Below are positions 34,750-42,749 of a stretch of DNA of 64,000 nt, piece after piece; positions within the stretch are counted from its first letter, which is position 1; each line of letters starts with the position of its first letter. The notes beneath the pieces were generated by a model. The model did not search any database, had not been told where the DNA came from, and saw only the letters and a list, made by a program, of their open reading frames with translations. The DNA is taken from NCBI GenBank assembly GCA_009889515.1, contig WUQR01000139.1, positions 1,178,001 through 1,242,000 of the forward strand, written 5' to 3'. A program made the position numbers and the translations under genes. The DNA is from Nitrososphaerota archaeon. GTDB taxonomy: Archaea > Thermoproteota > Nitrososphaeria_A > Caldarchaeales > Calditenuaceae.

Positions 34750-36108
34750 ATGCGTTCGTGGCTCTCCAAGCTAAGCCAGCCAAAGACCGCTGTGGTATTG
34801 CTTACTATAATCTACATTGTCCTTAAACTATCAATAATTAATACGCCCTCACCCGAGCGGCCTCCGCAGGAGTGTATTGAGCAGACATCGGGGTGTGGGT
34901 TCGTCTTTGACGAGGCACACTATGTCAGAGCTGTGAGGAAGATGATTAATGGTGAAGCCGCGAATAATGAACATCCGCCACTTGCGAAATATCTTATAAT
35001 GTATTCGATACTTGCTCTCGGCGATACACCACTTGCTTGGCGGCTGCCCTCAGTGATCAGCGGGGCTCTCGCGCTACCCGTCCTGTACCTGCTGGCCCGC
35101 AGGCTGATTGGGGATGGGAAGGCGGCCCTCCTATCCGTCCTCCTTTTCGCACTGGATGTGACCAGCTTCAATATTTCCTCAATAGCGATTCTAGACGCTC
35201 CCTCACTCTTCTTCGCACTCTTAGGGGCATACTTTTTCATAGCTGGGCGACGATACTTGGGGACAATTGCCCTAACCGCCTCAGTGTTATCTAAGACATC
35301 TGCATTGTTCACCGCGTTGGGAATAATTATTTACGACGCACTTATCACAAGCAGGTCCAGTGAAGACACTGCCGCGCGGATCTCCTACCTAATGAGGCAT
35401 GTAGTACTCTACAGCCTGCTACTCTTTTCACTTACAACGGCTGGTCTCGCGGTATACGATATTCAATTCCAAGCCTATCCCCACCCGTTCGCCCACATGG
35501 ACTTCATCTTGAGCTATCACTCATCGCTCAGGTTCAACTGCGCGGAACCCAATCTTCCACTCTACTGCGTCCACAGGGATAATGGTGGAAGAACTGTAGT
35601 TGACCTTCCACTAAACTGGGTTTTACCGATTGGAGGATTTAGTCCGATGGGCTTCTACGTTGTGACAGTCCTCATCGATAGTAGGGAGCAGCACCCCATA
35701 CTCTATTACGGCATTCAGAGCCCACTCTGGTGGCTCTTCTGGATTGCCGCAATATACTCGATACCTTTCGGTTTCAGGGAAATAATACAACATCTTAGAG
35801 GCATGAGGAGTCTTCCTCATTCTGGGAGAGAGGCGGTTGACACCTTTTTCACGATCTGGGTGGTGTTAAACTATCTTATCTATTTCCCTCTCGCATATCT
35901 TTTAAGCCGCTGGGTCTACCCATTCTACTTCTATTTCACTCTGCCCATCCTCTCCATCTCGGTAGCGGACATATTGACTAGGAGGGATATGCCCTCCTAT
36001 GTCGTCTGGATTGTTGTAGGTGCCCAGCTCATGTGGTTCTTCATCTACTATCCGGTGAGAAGCGAAGAACACATGGCCCTTCTGAGACTCCTCGGCCTAC
36101 CCGCATAG
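34750..36108 (+). CDS. GT39-type membrane glycosyltransferase (PMT/ArnT-like)
   Basis: A 452-residue membrane protein with about ten to eleven helices. The first outer loop has FDEAHYVRAVRKMINGE and NEHPPLAKY, the acidic motif and HPPL motif typical of lipid-phosphate-sugar:acceptor glycosyltransferases such as Pmt and ArnT. Cys pairs in the outer loops (CIEQTSGCG, NCAEPNLPLYC) suggest disulfides. It probably moves a sugar from a dolichol-type lipid to a protein outside the cell; substrate unknown. It starts nine bases after alba. Confidence 0.83.
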   Translation: MRSWLSKLSQPKTAVVLLTIIYIVLKLSIINTPSPERPPQECIEQTSGCGFVFDEAHYVRAVRKMINGEAANNEHPPLAKYLIMYSILALGDTPLAWRLPSVISGALALPVLYLLARRLIGDGKAALLSVLLFALDVTSFNISSIAILDAPSLFFALLGAYFFIAGRRYLGTIALTASVLSKTSALFTALGIIIYDALITSRSSEDTAARISYLMRHVVLYSLLLFSLTTAGLAVYDIQFQAYPHPFAHMDFILSYHSSLRFNCAEPNLPLYCVHRDNGGRTVVDLPLNWVLPIGGFSPMGFYVVTVLIDSREQHPILYYGIQSPLWWLFWIAAIYSIPFGFREIIQHLRGMRSLPHSGREAVDTFFTIWVVLNYLIYFPLAYLLSRWVYPFYFYFTLPILSISVADILTRRDMPSYVVWIVVGAQLMWFFIYYPVRSEEHMALLRLLGLPA

Positions 36109-36162
36109 ACCCTCTACAGTTTATAGCTTCAGGTAGAGCTTTGTGAGACGGGCTAGGAGCGT

Positions 36163-37224
36163 ATGGTTAAGGTTGTTGACGGCAGTATAGGTGAGGGTGG
36201 TGGCCAAGTCCTAAGATACGCTGTCTCCACTTGCGCCCTACTAGGGGAGGAGCTGAGGATATACAATATCCGGGCGAAGCGCCAGCCGCCGGGACTGAGA
36301 CCACAGCACATAACAGCGATCAGGTCCGTTGCTGTTGTCTGTGGGGGGTCTGTGGAGGGGCTGAAGGTTGGCTCCTCCAGTATAGTCTTTAAGCCTTCAA
36401 AACCCCGCGGAGGGAGATACTTCTTCGACACGGGTACCGCTGGAAGTGTGTCCCTAGTCCTCCAATCGCTCCTGCCTGTTCTATGCTTCGCAGAAGGCCC
36501 ATGCGAGGTTGAGCTCCGGGGCGGGACCAACAACCCCCTAGCACCACCCATCGACTATATCCGCGAGGTACTATTACCGGCGTTGAGGAGAATGGGTGTT
36601 AGCGCTGAGGTCTCGCTGGTGAGGAGGGGGTTTTATCCGAGGGGGCAGGGGGTGGTGAGGGTTGAGACCCAGCCTGTCGATAGGCTGAGACCCATCGAGG
36701 CTGTGGAGGCGGAGTTGGAGGTGTTGGAGGTTTTTGCCTATAGCTGTAATCTCCCAGACCATATTGTCAAGCGCATGGCTGGGACGGCCGAGTCCCTGCT
36801 CAGGAAGGCTGGATACAAAGACATAGTGGTGAGGACCGAGTCCTTGGGGCCGGATGATCCGAGAAACGCCGTAGACCCGGGCACAGGAGTCTTCATACTT
36901 GCGCGGCTCTCCAACGGCCTCACGATGGGTTTCGACTCTCTCGGCGAGAAGGGTGTCCCCGCAGAGGAGGTGGCCAGACGGGCGGTTGATGACGCCCTTT
37001 CCCAGCTCTCCACAGGCGCCCCCATCGACAAGCACTTGGCAGACCAGCTCATCATCTGGATGGCCCTCGCAGACGGGGAGTCTAGGATCAGGACGAGCTC
37101 CATGACAAGCCACACCTTTACGGGCGTGGAGGTTGTGGGGAGCCTCACGGGCGCGAGGTTTGAGGTAAGTGAGGGGGCAAAGGGGGTGCAGATAGTCTGT
37201 CATGGAATTGGCTTAAGCAGATAG
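36163..37224 (+). CDS. rtcA: RNA 3'-terminal phosphate cyclase
   Basis: Turns RNA 3'-phosphate into a 2',3'-cyclic phosphate using ATP. The 353-residue protein starts DGSIGEGGGQVLRYA, an exact family motif, and has KRQPPGLRPQH, FDTGTAGSVSL and the adenylated His317 in TSHT. Archaeal enzymes act in RNA repair and processing. RtcB is not nearby. It has no close operon partner. Confidence 0.96.
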   Translation: MVKVVDGSIGEGGGQVLRYAVSTCALLGEELRIYNIRAKRQPPGLRPQHITAIRSVAVVCGGSVEGLKVGSSSIVFKPSKPRGGRYFFDTGTAGSVSLVLQSLLPVLCFAEGPCEVELRGGTNNPLAPPIDYIREVLLPALRRMGVSAEVSLVRRGFYPRGQGVVRVETQPVDRLRPIEAVEAELEVLEVFAYSCNLPDHIVKRMAGTAESLLRKAGYKDIVVRTESLGPDDPRNAVDPGTGVFILARLSNGLTMGFDSLGEKGVPAEEVARRAVDDALSQLSTGAPIDKHLADQLIIWMALADGESRIRTSSMTSHTFTGVEVVGSLTGARFEVSEGAKGVQIVCHGIGLSR

Positions 37225-37239
37225 GATTGTATTAGGCAT

Positions 37240-37265
37240 ATATATCGCATAAGCTCACGATATAT
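37240..37265. promoter_or_regulatory. inverted repeat over the padR promoter
   Basis: ATATATCG (37240-37247) and its exact complement CGATATAT (37258-37265) flank a 10-base spacer, ending six bases before the padR ATG at 37272. The left arm doubles as the TATA box and the right arm covers the expected transcription start, so a bound repressor would block the gene. This is the placement expected for PadR autoregulation. Confidence 0.55.
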
Positions 37266-37271
37266 CGAGAT

Positions 37272-37766
37272 ATGAAGGGAGTCGGGAAGCTGCCGCTCCT
37301 TATGGGGCTTAGATGGATGGGGCGGGGCGATATGAGGCTATTGGTTCTGGAGGCGCTTAAAGATGGGCCCAAGCGGGGCTACGAGGTCATAAGGAGCATC
37401 CGGGACATGTTCGGGGGCTGGTACACCCCAAGCCCGGGGGCAGTATATCCCACACTCCAGTGGTTGGAGGATGAAGGCCTCATCCAGTCAGAGACACTTG
37501 AGGATGGGAAGAAGCGATACAGGATAACAGAGGATGGGCTAAGGTTCCTCAGCGATAGAGAAGAACAGCTAACAGCCTTCTACGAAAAGTGTAAGAGAGC
37601 CACTTCTATCGAGGGCCTTGAGCTCTTGGACTCGGCCCGTAGGCTTGGGCTCGCAGTATTGAACGCGTACATTAAATACCCCACAGAGAGGTTGGGCGAG
37701 GTCTCAAAGATACTCGACGAGGCGAGAAGAAAGATATTGAGCCTAGGGGAGGGCGGCTCTAAGTGA
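37272..37766 (+). CDS. PadR-family transcriptional regulator
   Basis: A 164-residue PadR protein: the N-terminal winged helix (LLVLEALKDGPKRGYEVIRSIRDMFGGWYTPSPGAVYPTLQWLEDEGLI) carries the hallmark PSPGAVYPTL motif, followed by the wing (SETLEDGKKRYRITEDG) and a C-terminal dimerisation helix. PadR regulators commonly control the drug exporter genes next to them. Its stop overlaps the GTG start of the ABC ATPase by four bases. Confidence 0.92.
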   Translation: MKGVGKLPLLMGLRWMGRGDMRLLVLEALKDGPKRGYEVIRSIRDMFGGWYTPSPGAVYPTLQWLEDEGLIQSETLEDGKKRYRITEDGLRFLSDREEQLTAFYEKCKRATSIEGLELLDSARRLGLAVLNAYIKYPTERLGEVSKILDEARRKILSLGEGGSK

Positions 37767-38758
37767 ATGCTATTGAGGCACATGGTTTAAGAAAGGTTTT
37801 CGGAGAAATCGTAGCGGTCGACAACATATCATTCGCTGTAGAGAAGGGCGAGATCTTCGGATTCCTAGGACCGAATGGGGCAGGCAAAACAACAACAATA
37901 AACATGCTGACCACGCTCCTAAAACCCACGGCAGGAAGCGCTAGGGTGTGGGGTTACGACATAGTCGATGAGCCTGAAAGGGTCAGAGAGGTCATCGGGC
38001 TGGCCCCTCAGGAATTGACCGTGGACGACGAGTTGACAGGCTATGAAAACATGATGCTTCATGCAGCACTCTATCACGTGCCCAAGGAGGAGGCTAGGGT
38101 AAGGGTGAAGGAGATTCTTGAGTTCTTGGAGCTGGAGAGGTTCGCCAACAAGAAGGTTGAGTCATACTCGGGCGGAATGAAGAAGAGGCTCGAGATAGGG
38201 TGCGCACTTATACATGAGCCAAAGGTACTCTTCCTCGACGAGCCCACACTGGGGCTTGACGTGCAAACCCGAGCAGCGATATGGAACTACATAAGAAGTC
38301 TAGTCAGAGAGAAGGGCGTAACAATATTCATGACCACACACTACATGGACGAGGCGGACAACCTCTGCAACAGGGTCGCCATAATAGACTATGGCCGAGT
38401 CAAGGCGATAGACACGCCCAGCCGCCTAAAATCCACAATAGGGGGAGACCTGATAGAGCTCGAAGTCTCGGAGATAAACGGGCTCACCTCGGAGAAGTTG
38501 AGGACACTACCCGGCGTTATCGATGTGGTTTTGGACGGTGAGCGGGCATTGGTAAAGGTTGTGAGGGGGGAGGAGGTTCTGCCTTCCGTGATATCGATAC
38601 TCATACGGGATGGAGTGAGTGTTAGGCGTGTTGAGATGAAGAAGCCGAGCCTCGAGGAGGTCTTCTTGAGCCTCACCGGCAGAAAGCTGAGAGACGAGAA
38701 CGGGGCCAGGGAGGAGATTGCTAGGCGGAGTATCGCGATAAGGAGGGCGAGGTCATGA
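37763..38758 (+). CDS. ABC exporter ATPase (DrrA-like)
   Basis: A 331-residue ABC ATPase with Walker A GPNGAGKT, Q-loop APQELTVDDELTG, signature SYSGGMKKRLEIG, Walker B VLFLDEPTLGLD and the H-loop MTTHYMDEAD. The C-terminal extension (about 230-331) is the DrrA/CcmA-like domain. With the permease that follows (four-base overlap) it forms an ABC-2 exporter for drugs, lipids or similar compounds. Controlled by the PadR gene upstream in the same operon. Confidence 0.94.
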   Translation: MNAIEAHGLRKVFGEIVAVDNISFAVEKGEIFGFLGPNGAGKTTTINMLTTLLKPTAGSARVWGYDIVDEPERVREVIGLAPQELTVDDELTGYENMMLHAALYHVPKEEARVRVKEILEFLELERFANKKVESYSGGMKKRLEIGCALIHEPKVLFLDEPTLGLDVQTRAAIWNYIRSLVREKGVTIFMTTHYMDEADNLCNRVAIIDYGRVKAIDTPSRLKSTIGGDLIELEVSEINGLTSEKLRTLPGVIDVVLDGERALVKVVRGEEVLPSVISILIRDGVSVRRVEMKKPSLEEVFLSLTGRKLRDENGAREEIARRSIAIRRARS

Positions 38759-39627
38759 TAGGTAGGGCTTCTGAGATAGGCGCCATAGCATCGCGCGAAG
38801 TGAAGAAGTGGTACCGCTCCCCTATACTCCTATTCATGACGACTATCCAGCCCCTCCTATGGATGAGCCTCTATGGGAAGGCGTTCAACCTTACAGGTCT
38901 GTTCAGAATACCGGAGGATATTCTCAAACAGCTCCCACCCGAGTCTACGGCTAGATTCGCCGCAATCGCGAATGAGATCTTATCCAGATTTTTCGGAGCC
39001 AGTGATATTGATTTCTTCTCCTACATTGCGGTGGGGATGATGGGTGTTATCCTACTCTTCACGTCAATGTCGAGCGGCATGTCAGTTGCATGGGATAGAA
39101 GACTGGGCATCCTAAACAAACTACTCGTGGCACCCATAAGCAGGAGCTCTATAATCCTCGGGAAGGTAATATCAGCCATCATCCGCGGCGTTACCCAGTC
39201 TCTCCTAGTCATGCTCATAGGGCTCGCACTAGGGATGAGATTGAGGGTCTCAGGCCCAGTTGAGTTTCTCATCGCTGTTCTATCCTTAGCACTGCTGGGC
39301 GCTTCACTCTCCTCGCTCATAATTTCAGTAACGATTAGGCTGAAGTCGTGGGAGCACCACATAGCCGTAAGCAACCTCCTCAACCTCCCCCTCATGTTCA
39401 CTAGTAGCGCACTCTACCCTGTAGCTCTTATGCCGGAGTGGCTGAGGACAATTGCTGCCATTAATCCTCTTACACACGGGATAGAGGTCCTGAGAGAGGT
39501 CCTCCTACTGGGAACACCATTCAACAGCCAGACAATGCTCTGGCACCTATCAATCCTCATCATATTCACATCCGCGGCAACATTTCTAGGAATATACCTT
39601 GCCAACGTAGCACTCCGGAAAATGTAG
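38755..39627 (+). CDS. ABC-2 type permease
   Basis: A 290-residue permease with six membrane helices, including the ABC-2 region LLVAPISRSSIILGKVISAIIRG and the NPLTHGIEVLREVLLLG motif near the end. The partner of the upstream ATPase; ATGA overlap. Its stop codon is directly followed by the stop of the opposite-strand permease, with no base between the two genes. Confidence 0.92.
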   Translation: MIGRASEIGAIASREVKKWYRSPILLFMTTIQPLLWMSLYGKAFNLTGLFRIPEDILKQLPPESTARFAAIANEILSRFFGASDIDFFSYIAVGMMGVILLFTSMSSGMSVAWDRRLGILNKLLVAPISRSSIILGKVISAIIRGVTQSLLVMLIGLALGMRLRVSGPVEFLIAVLSLALLGASLSSLIISVTIRLKSWEHHIAVSNLLNLPLMFTSSALYPVALMPEWLRTIAAINPLTHGIEVLREVLLLGTPFNSQTMLWHLSILIIFTSAATFLGIYLANVALRKM

Positions 39628-40428
39628 CTAGAAGAGGGTGAATTTACCGTGCCTCAAAGCCCTTCTCAGCAGCGCGTCCTCGAGCACCCTACTTGCGAGG
39701 TAGATGGCGAGACAGAGTATTCCGCCAACCATGAAAACTAGCACCGGAGGCATGAAGTATTGGCCCGTCGCCGAGGCTACTATCGGGTGGATTACATAGA
39801 AGAATGGAGAGTATGTAATTGTACTGCGGATCTCGGGAGGCAGTACCTCGACCGGTATTGCCCCGCTTGTGAAAGGTATGATAAACTGGGCCACATTGAT
39901 GATTATCCAAGGCGACCTGAGGGAGACTAGTAGAGCGGCCAGCATCGATGAGAAGAAGTAGAAGAAGGCTGATGCTAGGACTAGTGAAACGAGCATCAGG
40001 TGTGGATAGGCTACGGAGATTTTTGTCCCGAAACCAGCAGCTGATATAAGCAGTAGGACCGGCCCGCCAACTGCTAGGTCTATGAAAGAGACAACAGAAC
40101 GCCCCAACATGTGCTCCCTAATACTGCTCCCCGTCATTATTACATACTCTAGTATTCCCTCCTGCGCTGAGGTGGCGAGGAAATTCGAAGCCCACATAAA
40201 GGATGACACGAGTATGAAGGTGAAGAAGCTCCAAGTGAATGCGTTTAAATGATATTGCGAGCTGAGGAGGGAGGGCGAGTACATCAGGAATGAGAGGAAG
40301 AAGAATATTGTCCAGAAGGGCCACGAGATGAGGTCTGATAAAAGCCAAATCCTGTACCTAGAGTAGATTATGAGGCCTTTCTCCAGCTCTGCGGCTACTC
40401 TACCAATGAACGCCGCTCTTCCTGACAT
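39628..40428 (-). CDS. ABC-2 type permease (second exporter)
   Basis: A 266-residue membrane protein with six helices, of the ABC-2 family. Features are LEYVIMTGSSIREHMLGRSVVSF and YSPFFYVIHPIVAS. It is the last gene of an ATPase-permease-permease operon on the minus strand. The start overlaps the previous permease by 29 bases. Confidence 0.87.
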   Translation of the reverse strand: MSGRAAFIGRVAAELEKGLIIYSRYRIWLLSDLISWPFWTIFFFLSFLMYSPSLLSSQYHLNAFTWSFFTFILVSSFMWASNFLATSAQEGILEYVIMTGSSIREHMLGRSVVSFIDLAVGGPVLLLISAAGFGTKISVAYPHLMLVSLVLASAFFYFFSSMLAALLVSLRSPWIIINVAQFIIPFTSGAIPVEVLPPEIRSTITYSPFFYVIHPIVASATGQYFMPPVLVFMVGGILCLAIYLASRVLEDALLRRALRHGKFTLF

Positions 40429-41176
40429 AGGTGATCTCGCCCACCCTGAACACTATCAGGCCGATGATTAGATAGCCTAGCAGGAAAAGATGAGGAGAAA
40501 GTTGGACATATTTGAATGAGCCTGCGAGAATATCCCTAGCCCCGTTAACTATGTGGGAGTAGGGCATGACTTGTCCGAGGATTTGGAGAAAGTTGGGTAG
40601 TAGGATTATGGGGTATGTAAATCCGGAGACAGACGAGACTACAGCGTTAATCAGGTTGGTAACAGGCTCGGGTTCTCGGAAGAATATAGTCAATATGCCG
40701 ACTAGGAGGTTGAAGCCTATGACGGGTAGAAGGGCTAAAGCGAGGAATAGGATGACGCCTATGACGTTGACGAGATAGTATGGTCCATAGACCGCTATGA
40801 CGCCTATTGCGGCTACGACTATGAAGGAGGCTATGTTAAAGATGACGCTTGTGAGGGCTGAGGAGAGCACAGCTGTTAGCGGGCTTACAGGCGCCGCGAA
40901 AATGTATTCTAGCCTGCCAGTCATCATCCCCCTCCTAAAGTACCACGCAGAAGAGCTACTCATCGTAAGCGCTATCATCATGATTGTGAAGCCTATCAAC
41001 TGGTAGAACCACTGAGTTGGAGACGCTTCACCACCTGTTAGGGCTTGGCCCGCCCCATAAGTCAGGAGTGAAAACATGAAGGGGAAGAACACCACGAATA
41101 TGAAGACTCCAGCCTCTCTGGCGAGGGCTCTAAGCTCCGCCTCCACTATTCCTGCGAGCTGGTTTAGGGCCCTCAA
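40400..41176 (-). CDS. ABC-2 type permease (second exporter)
   Basis: A 258-residue permease with six helices, with GRLEYIFAAPVSPLTAVLSSAL and MPYSHIVNGARDIL in the positions typical of ABC-2 permeases. It overlaps the ATPase upstream by four bases and the second permease by 29 bases, so the three subunits probably assemble into one heteromeric exporter. Confidence 0.88.
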   Translation of the reverse strand: MRALNQLAGIVEAELRALAREAGVFIFVVFFPFMFSLLTYGAGQALTGGEASPTQWFYQLIGFTIMMIALTMSSSSAWYFRRGMMTGRLEYIFAAPVSPLTAVLSSALTSVIFNIASFIVVAAIGVIAVYGPYYLVNVIGVILFLALALLPVIGFNLLVGILTIFFREPEPVTNLINAVVSSVSGFTYPIILLPNFLQILGQVMPYSHIVNGARDILAGSFKYVQLSPHLFLLGYLIIGLIVFRVGEITYVRKSGVHW

Positions 41177-42141
41177 CTCGATAAAACCTGTGTGAGCACT
41201 TCTTCTAGGCTGGGCTCCTGCACCCGGACCATCCCTATCGAATATCCCTTACTCCTCATCTCGTCGATGACCTTGACTAGGTCCTCACTCGGCTTATCCG
41301 TCGTCACTGTAACTACGGGGTATCCCCTCTCACCCGTTATTACTGGCAGACTTGTGTCGGGAGTCTTCTCAGATATTACCTCGACTTCGACTCTATAGGT
41401 TAGTTTTAGCCTCTCCTTCAATTCGGAGGGTGAGCCTTTAGCCACGACTTTCCCACTCTTTAAGACAGCTACGGTGTTGCTGAGGTTCTCAACCTCCCAC
41501 ATGTTGTGGCTTGTCATGAAAATTGTCATTCCCTTGGCTGCTAGGTCTTTGATTAGATTCCTAATCCTTCTGGCTGAGAGTGGGTCCAGCCCTATTGTGG
41601 GCTCGTCGAGGAATACTATCTCAGGGTCGTTGATCAGGGCCTTGGCAATGCTGAGCTTGGCGCGCATACCCAAGCTATATTCCTCGAATAGCCGCATCCC
41701 ATCCTCCCCAAGCCCGGTGAGCTCCAAAAGCTCCTTGGCCTTCCTAGTCGCCTCCCCCTTCGAGAGACCGTAGAGCCTACCGTAGTAGACGAGGTTCTCC
41801 AGCCCCGTTAGCCTCGCGTAGAAACCCTTGTCAGGCGCCAATACAAGCCCGATAATCCTTCTAACCCGGCCCGCCTGCCTGACCACGTCATAGCCGCCGA
41901 CCTGCGCCCACCCCGCATCAGGTAAGAGGAGTGTCGACAGGATCTTCACCATAGTCGTCTTGCCAGCACCGTTAGGCCCCACCAGACTGAAAACAACTCC
42001 CTTCTCTACCTCGAGGCTAACACCGTCGAGCGCCTTTATGACAGAGTCTATTCTGTTGAAAAAACTCCTCCTAACCTTGACCCTATAATATTTCTTCAGA
42101 TCCTCGCATGCTATAGCACTCAATACAAACCACCGTTGCAC
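41173..42141 (-). CDS. ABC exporter ATPase (second exporter)
   Basis: A 322-residue ABC ATPase with Walker A GPNGAGKT, a Q-loop region VLAPDKGFYARLTG, a divergent signature EEYSLGMRAKLSIAK (SLGM instead of SGGQ), Walker B IVFLDEPTIGLD and H-loop MTSHNMWEVE. The start may be the GTG at 42141 or the TTG six codons in. It leads an operon with two permeases and has no regulator beside it. It faces the PadR-linked exporter. Confidence 0.92.
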   Translation of the reverse strand: MQRWFVLSAIACEDLKKYYRVKVRRSFFNRIDSVIKALDGVSLEVEKGVVFSLVGPNGAGKTTMVKILSTLLLPDAGWAQVGGYDVVRQAGRVRRIIGLVLAPDKGFYARLTGLENLVYYGRLYGLSKGEATRKAKELLELTGLGEDGMRLFEEYSLGMRAKLSIAKALINDPEIVFLDEPTIGLDPLSARRIRNLIKDLAAKGMTIFMTSHNMWEVENLSNTVAVLKSGKVVAKGSPSELKERLKLTYRVEVEVISEKTPDTSLPVITGERGYPVVTVTTDKPSEDLVKVIDEMRSKGYSIGMVRVQEPSLEEVLTQVLSS

Positions 42142-42146
42142 CCGGG

Positions 42147-42644
42147 CTACTCTAGCGTCGTCCTACTCCTGTCAATCTCGATCGTGTATTTGCTGAAGAT
42201 GGGTCTGAACCCCATCTTCTCATAGAACTCTACAGCGATCTTGTGTAGGGAGGGGAACTCAGCCGTTAATAGGCCGGCGCCACGCTCTTGGAGAATTTTA
42301 AACGCCTCAGTCACCAGCATCTTTCCAACACCCTTCCTCCTATACTCTGGCAATATATACAGCTCCCTTATGAGACCCTCCAGTGGCGGGTCGTAGAAGA
42401 TCCTGTTGACGATCTCAGCTTTTAGGACTCCCACCAGCCTGCCCCCATGCTCCGCCACCACGAGGAGTGAAGTTGGCGAGGTGAGAGACTCCTCCACATA
42501 TCTTGTAACCACCTCCTGAAGCCTGCTGGACAGCTTAAGAAGCGGGTCAAACTCCTCGTTCAGCCTCTTAGCCCTCACCATCAAGTCTATTATCTGCTCC
42601 TTATCCCTCTCCTCAGCCATCCGGACACTGATGTCCGTCGTCAA
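42147..42644 (-). CDS. GNAT family N-acetyltransferase
   Basis: A 165-residue acetyltransferase. The acetyl-CoA binding motif is EYRRKGVGKMLV, preceded by IRELYILPE and followed by LHKIAVEFYEKMGFRP, the classical GNAT order. The TTG start is needed to keep the first strand (ISVRMAEE). The substrate is unknown. It lies five bases upstream of the second ABC operon, so may be its first gene, and is divergent from EF-2. Confidence 0.88.
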   Translation of the reverse strand: MTTDISVRMAEERDKEQIIDLMVRAKRLNEEFDPLLKLSSRLQEVVTRYVEESLTSPTSLLVVAEHGGRLVGVLKAEIVNRIFYDPPLEGLIRELYILPEYRRKGVGKMLVTEAFKILQERGAGLLTAEFPSLHKIAVEFYEKMGFRPIFSKYTIEIDRSRTTLE

Positions 42645-42714
42645 GTCAAAATCTACTCTGCGGACTCCGGTATAATACTATTCCCATGGCACAGTCTGCG
42701 CACCAGGACTTTAC

Positions 42715-42723
42715 CTTAAATAC
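42715..42723 (+). promoter_or_regulatory. TATA box of EF-2
   Basis: CTTAAATAC centred 32 bases before the TTG at 42750 and only 11 before the ATG at 42729. Archaeal TATA boxes act about 26 bases upstream, so transcription would begin after the ATG. This favours the TTG start. Confidence 0.45.
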
Positions 42724-42749
42724 GCCGAATGACTATTTCGTGGCTGAAG

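Noticed and set aside
36574-37203. Minus-strand open frame of 209 residues inside rtcA
   Set aside because: Shadow of rtcA codon use; no recognisable domain or own promoter.
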